The notes beneath the pieces were generated by a model that saw only the letters and a program-made list of their open reading frames with translations, was not told the origin of the DNA and made no database searches. The translations under genes and the position numbers were made by a program. Of a stretch of 8,409 nucleotides of DNA, positions 6,712-8,409 are shown piece by piece (position 1 is the stretch's first letter; each line of letters opens with the position of its first letter). This DNA is from Rikenellaceae bacterium (GTDB taxonomy: Bacteria; Bacteroidota; Bacteroidia; Bacteroidales; UBA932). The stretch spans positions 1 through 8,409 of the forward strand of contig CAAGHY010000163.1 of NCBI GenBank assembly GCA_900769735.1, read 5' to 3'.

Positions 6712-7949
6712 AAATATACAATATGTGCTGTAATTATCAATACTTTATCACCATTAGTGAGAGTTACCGCAAAAATATGTCTGTTGCCGCCGTCTTTTAT
6801 TCCCGATAATTTTTTCAGTGCATTCGTATCCAGAGGAAAATTTCTGGCAGTCAAATCTGCTTTCGGATGCCTCTTTGCCAACTCCTTAAGCGCCTTTTTA
6901 TTGAACGGTATCACCTCTTCAACAGAGAAAACTTTTCCCGGAAAATCTGCAATTTGAATATCTGAAGTATACAGATGGGTACTTGGAGCAAGCTTTCCGC
7001 AATTGAACCTCTGGGAAACCAATTTGTACGCCCCACCCTTCATCACCGCCTTGTTCGGTTCATAAAGGTATGCCCCAACAGAATTGGAATAATTTGCTGC
7101 AGCAGACTCCTCATCTGAAATCTTCAGCTCAAAGCTCTCCATTTTTCCGGTTCTGGAATTACAGTCCACACAATGGATAACAGGTTCAGAGCCGTTATGT
7201 TCACTGTCCAGCAAAAAGAGGAGCTCCTTGCACTCATTGTCAACCGCCACAACATAAACAGCCTTTGTTTTTGGCAAGTATTTTAGATTAAGCTTAATGT
7301 CTGCCATAGGAGAAACCTTTACAAGGATATAACGGCTCACTGCAAACATACGCTCCTGAAGATCAATCACATTGGGCTCATAATCCTGCAACAGGATTGC
7401 TTTTCCACCGGTCTCAGTCCTGCGTGCCGGATCAATATAAAGCAGAGAAATCCCTTTCCCCTCCAGCTCCCTCAATGCAGCACAATCATCCGCTGCAACA
7501 TCACGGTTCTGCAGCACAACATTCTCCGCTCCCAACTGCCCCAAATTATATGCAGTGGCAGCACACAACTCCCCATTCCTCTCAAAATAAAAATGTTTGG
7601 AAGCAATTCTGGAAATAAAGTAGGAATCAATACCCATTCCTCCAGTAAGATCCGCAGTAACTATCTCTCTTCCCGATGATTCACTGCCGGAGAACAAGTC
7701 AGAAATTATTTTCTGCTTGAACAGAGCAGTGATTTGGGAGCTGCCTTGCTCAACAGATACTGAAAACGGATACACTAGAGCCGGATTGCTGTGCCAAAGG
7801 GGAGCTTTCACACGCATTTTTTCCCGCGCCTGAATACATTTGCAGCACAGCTGCAGGTTAATACCCTGTGGGGCTTTTCCCAACAGCAAGCGGGAAACAT
7901 CCCCCTTCTCATTATCAATGATGAATTGTATATCAGCCTGTGTAAGCAT
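6708..7949 (-). CDS. Class I SAM-dependent methyltransferase with THUMP-like C-terminal domain (PG_1098 type)
   Basis: Putative S-adenosylmethionine-dependent methyltransferase of 413 residues. The central Rossmann-fold domain shows motif I ADLTGGMGID (99-108, SAM binding), an acidic position in YFERNGELC (121-129), and motif IV LLYIDPARR (169-177), where the DPPY-like slot reads DPAR. The region around LYEPNKAVMKGG (295-306) and the C-terminal RNFPLDTNALKKLSGIKDGG (369-388) resemble the ferredoxin-like and THUMP-like domains of the Porphyromonas PG_1098 family. THUMP-type domains usually bind RNA, so an RNA base is a reasonable inferred substrate, but neither substrate nor product is known to me. 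The N-terminal part has a cysteine cluster LCCKC (34-38). No signal peptide or membrane segment is seen, so it should be cytosolic. The start is 18 bases after the MATE gene stop, suggesting co-transcription. The DPAR motif argues against a classical N6-adenine DNA methylase. Confidence 0.82.
   Translation of the reverse strand: MLTQADIQFIIDNEKGDVSRLLLGKAPQGINLQLCCKCIQAREKMRVKAPLWHSNPALVYPFSVSVEQGSSQITALFKQKIISDLFSGSESSGREIVTADLTGGMGIDSYFISRIASKHFYFERNGELCAATAYNLGQLGAENVVLQNRDVAADDCAALRELEGKGISLLYIDPARRTETGGKAILLQDYEPNVIDLQERMFAVSRYILVKVSPMADIKLNLKYLPKTKAVYVVAVDNECKELLFLLDSEHNGSEPVIHCVDCNSRTGKMESFELKISDEESAAANYSNSVGAYLYEPNKAVMKGGAYKLVSQRFNCGKLAPSTHLYTSDIQIADFPGKVFSVEEVIPFNKKALKELAKRHPKADLTARNFPLDTNALKKLSGIKDGGNRHIFAVTLTNGDKVLIITAHIVYL
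6711..6741 (-). promoter_or_regulatory. Bacteroidota-type promoter for the acyl-CoA ligase gene
   Basis: Read on the minus strand, TATATTTG (6718-6711) is an exact TAnnTTTG -7 box. ATTG (6741-6738), 19 bases upstream, matches the -33 TTTG in three of four positions. The -33 region lies inside the 3' end of the methyltransferase gene. Transcription would start around 6704, about 20 bases before the ligase ATG. The sequence context is very AT-rich, so a chance match is possible. Confidence 0.55.
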
Positions 7950-7967
7950 ATCTCAAATCTGAATAAA

Positions 7968-8409
7968 TCACCTTAACTCTGCAGATACCGGATTGTTGGT
8001 TGTAAACCCTTTGGTGAGTTTGTTGAACCTGTACAGGAAGAGGAGTGCCGCAAGCATCAATCCCAGCAACAGTCCAATCCACACCCCTACCGGGCCCCAG
8101 TTCCGGATTGTTCCGGCTACATATGCAAATGGAAGTCCAATGACATAATACGAAACCAATGAAGTGATCAGCGGCCATTTCACATCTGCAAGCGCTCTCA
8201 ATGAAGCCAAAGCTGAAAGCTGCACCGCATCAAACAGCTGGAACGCAGCTGCTACATACAAAAGATGCCCTGCAATCTCAACTACCGCCTCATCTTTGGT
8301 AAAGATATACGGAATCACATCATTGAACAGGACAAATGTAATGCCCGACAAAGCCATTAGGGCAAGGCTGATATGCGAAGCTGCAAAACCTGCCTTGCGG
8401 GCATCGGCA
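7968..8409 (-). CDS. MATE-family efflux transporter, C-terminal part (5' end outside window)
   Basis: C-terminal 146 residues of a multi-pass inner-membrane transporter of the MATE (NorM/DinF) family, which exports drugs or metabolites using Na+ or H+ gradients. The frame stays open to the right edge, so the gene continues beyond the window. At roughly 450 residues for the family, about two-thirds are missing. Four hydrophobic segments are visible (fragment residues about 9-31, 44-64, 78-99, 106-127). The family pattern is clear in FQLFDAVQLSALASLRALAD (56-75), SYYVIGLPFAY (86-96) and GVWIGLLLGL (108-117), which match the conserved C-lobe helices of NorM-like proteins. The protein ends in a short charged tail after YRFNKLTKGF. 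The substrate cannot be inferred. It is the upstream member of the minus-strand cluster, with the methyltransferase 18 bases downstream. Confidence 0.88.
   Translation of the reverse strand, partial: ADARKAGFAASHISLALMALSGITFVLFNDVIPYIFTKDEAVVEIAGHLLYVAAAFQLFDAVQLSALASLRALADVKWPLITSLVSYYVIGLPFAYVAGTIRNWGPVGVWIGLLLGLMLAALLFLYRFNKLTKGFTTNNPVSAELR

Noticed and set aside
6559..6957. Plus-strand open frame spanning the ligase/methyltransferase junction (also 7397-7618 and 7791-7976)
   Set aside because: It lies opposite two well-supported genes and their promoter, with no recognisable motifs.
1..8409. A new defence, retron or other mobile system
   Set aside because: No reverse transcriptase, nuclease, integrase, toxin-antitoxin pair or CRISPR repeat is present; all large frames belong to recognisable families.

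Overview
This window looks like chromosomal DNA from a Bacteroidota bacterium, probably order Bacteroidales. The evidence is: -7 promoter boxes of the Bacteroidota form TAnnTTTG; AT-rich leaders without Shine-Dalgarno sites; signal peptides cleaved before Gln; and a methyltransferase of the Bacteroidota-typical PG_1098 type. The genus cannot be named from the sequence. I see no phage, transposase, CRISPR array, RNA gene or defence system. Most of the window is housekeeping or ordinary accessory content.

Layout. Bases 1-1635 (+) are the 3' two-thirds of clpB, cut by the window edge. A compact structured element lies at 1631-1758. A 15-bp inverted repeat, starting on the last base of the clpB stop codon, encloses three hairpins of 11, 13 and 11 bp with almost no unpaired bases, like a four-way junction. 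The middle hairpin is followed by a T-run and is probably the clpB terminator. A promoter at 1767-1797 then drives two tandem paralogous genes (1851-3056 and 3092-4198) for exported C1-family cysteine peptidases of the bleomycin hydrolase/aminopeptidase C type. They share similar leaders, skewed codon use, and mature proteins whose only cysteines are in a Cys-Trp-Cys active-site motif. A strong terminator follows at 4222-4254. The next gene is pssA (4269-4967, phosphatidylserine synthase).

The right half is on the minus strand. A bidirectional terminator (4991-5028) separates pssA from a convergent cluster read in the order MATE-family transporter (cut by the right edge), PG_1098-type SAM-dependent methyltransferase, and AMP-binding acyl-CoA ligase. 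Spacings are 18 and 23 bases, so they are probably co-transcribed. The ligase also has its own likely promoter, in the 3' end of the methyltransferase gene, with a perfect 14-bp palindrome over the expected transcription start.

Functionally the window mixes protein disaggregation (ClpB), envelope proteolysis (the peptidase pair) and membrane lipid metabolism (PssA, acyl-CoA ligase). The items most worth following up are the cloverleaf-like element after clpB and the CWC peptidase pair.
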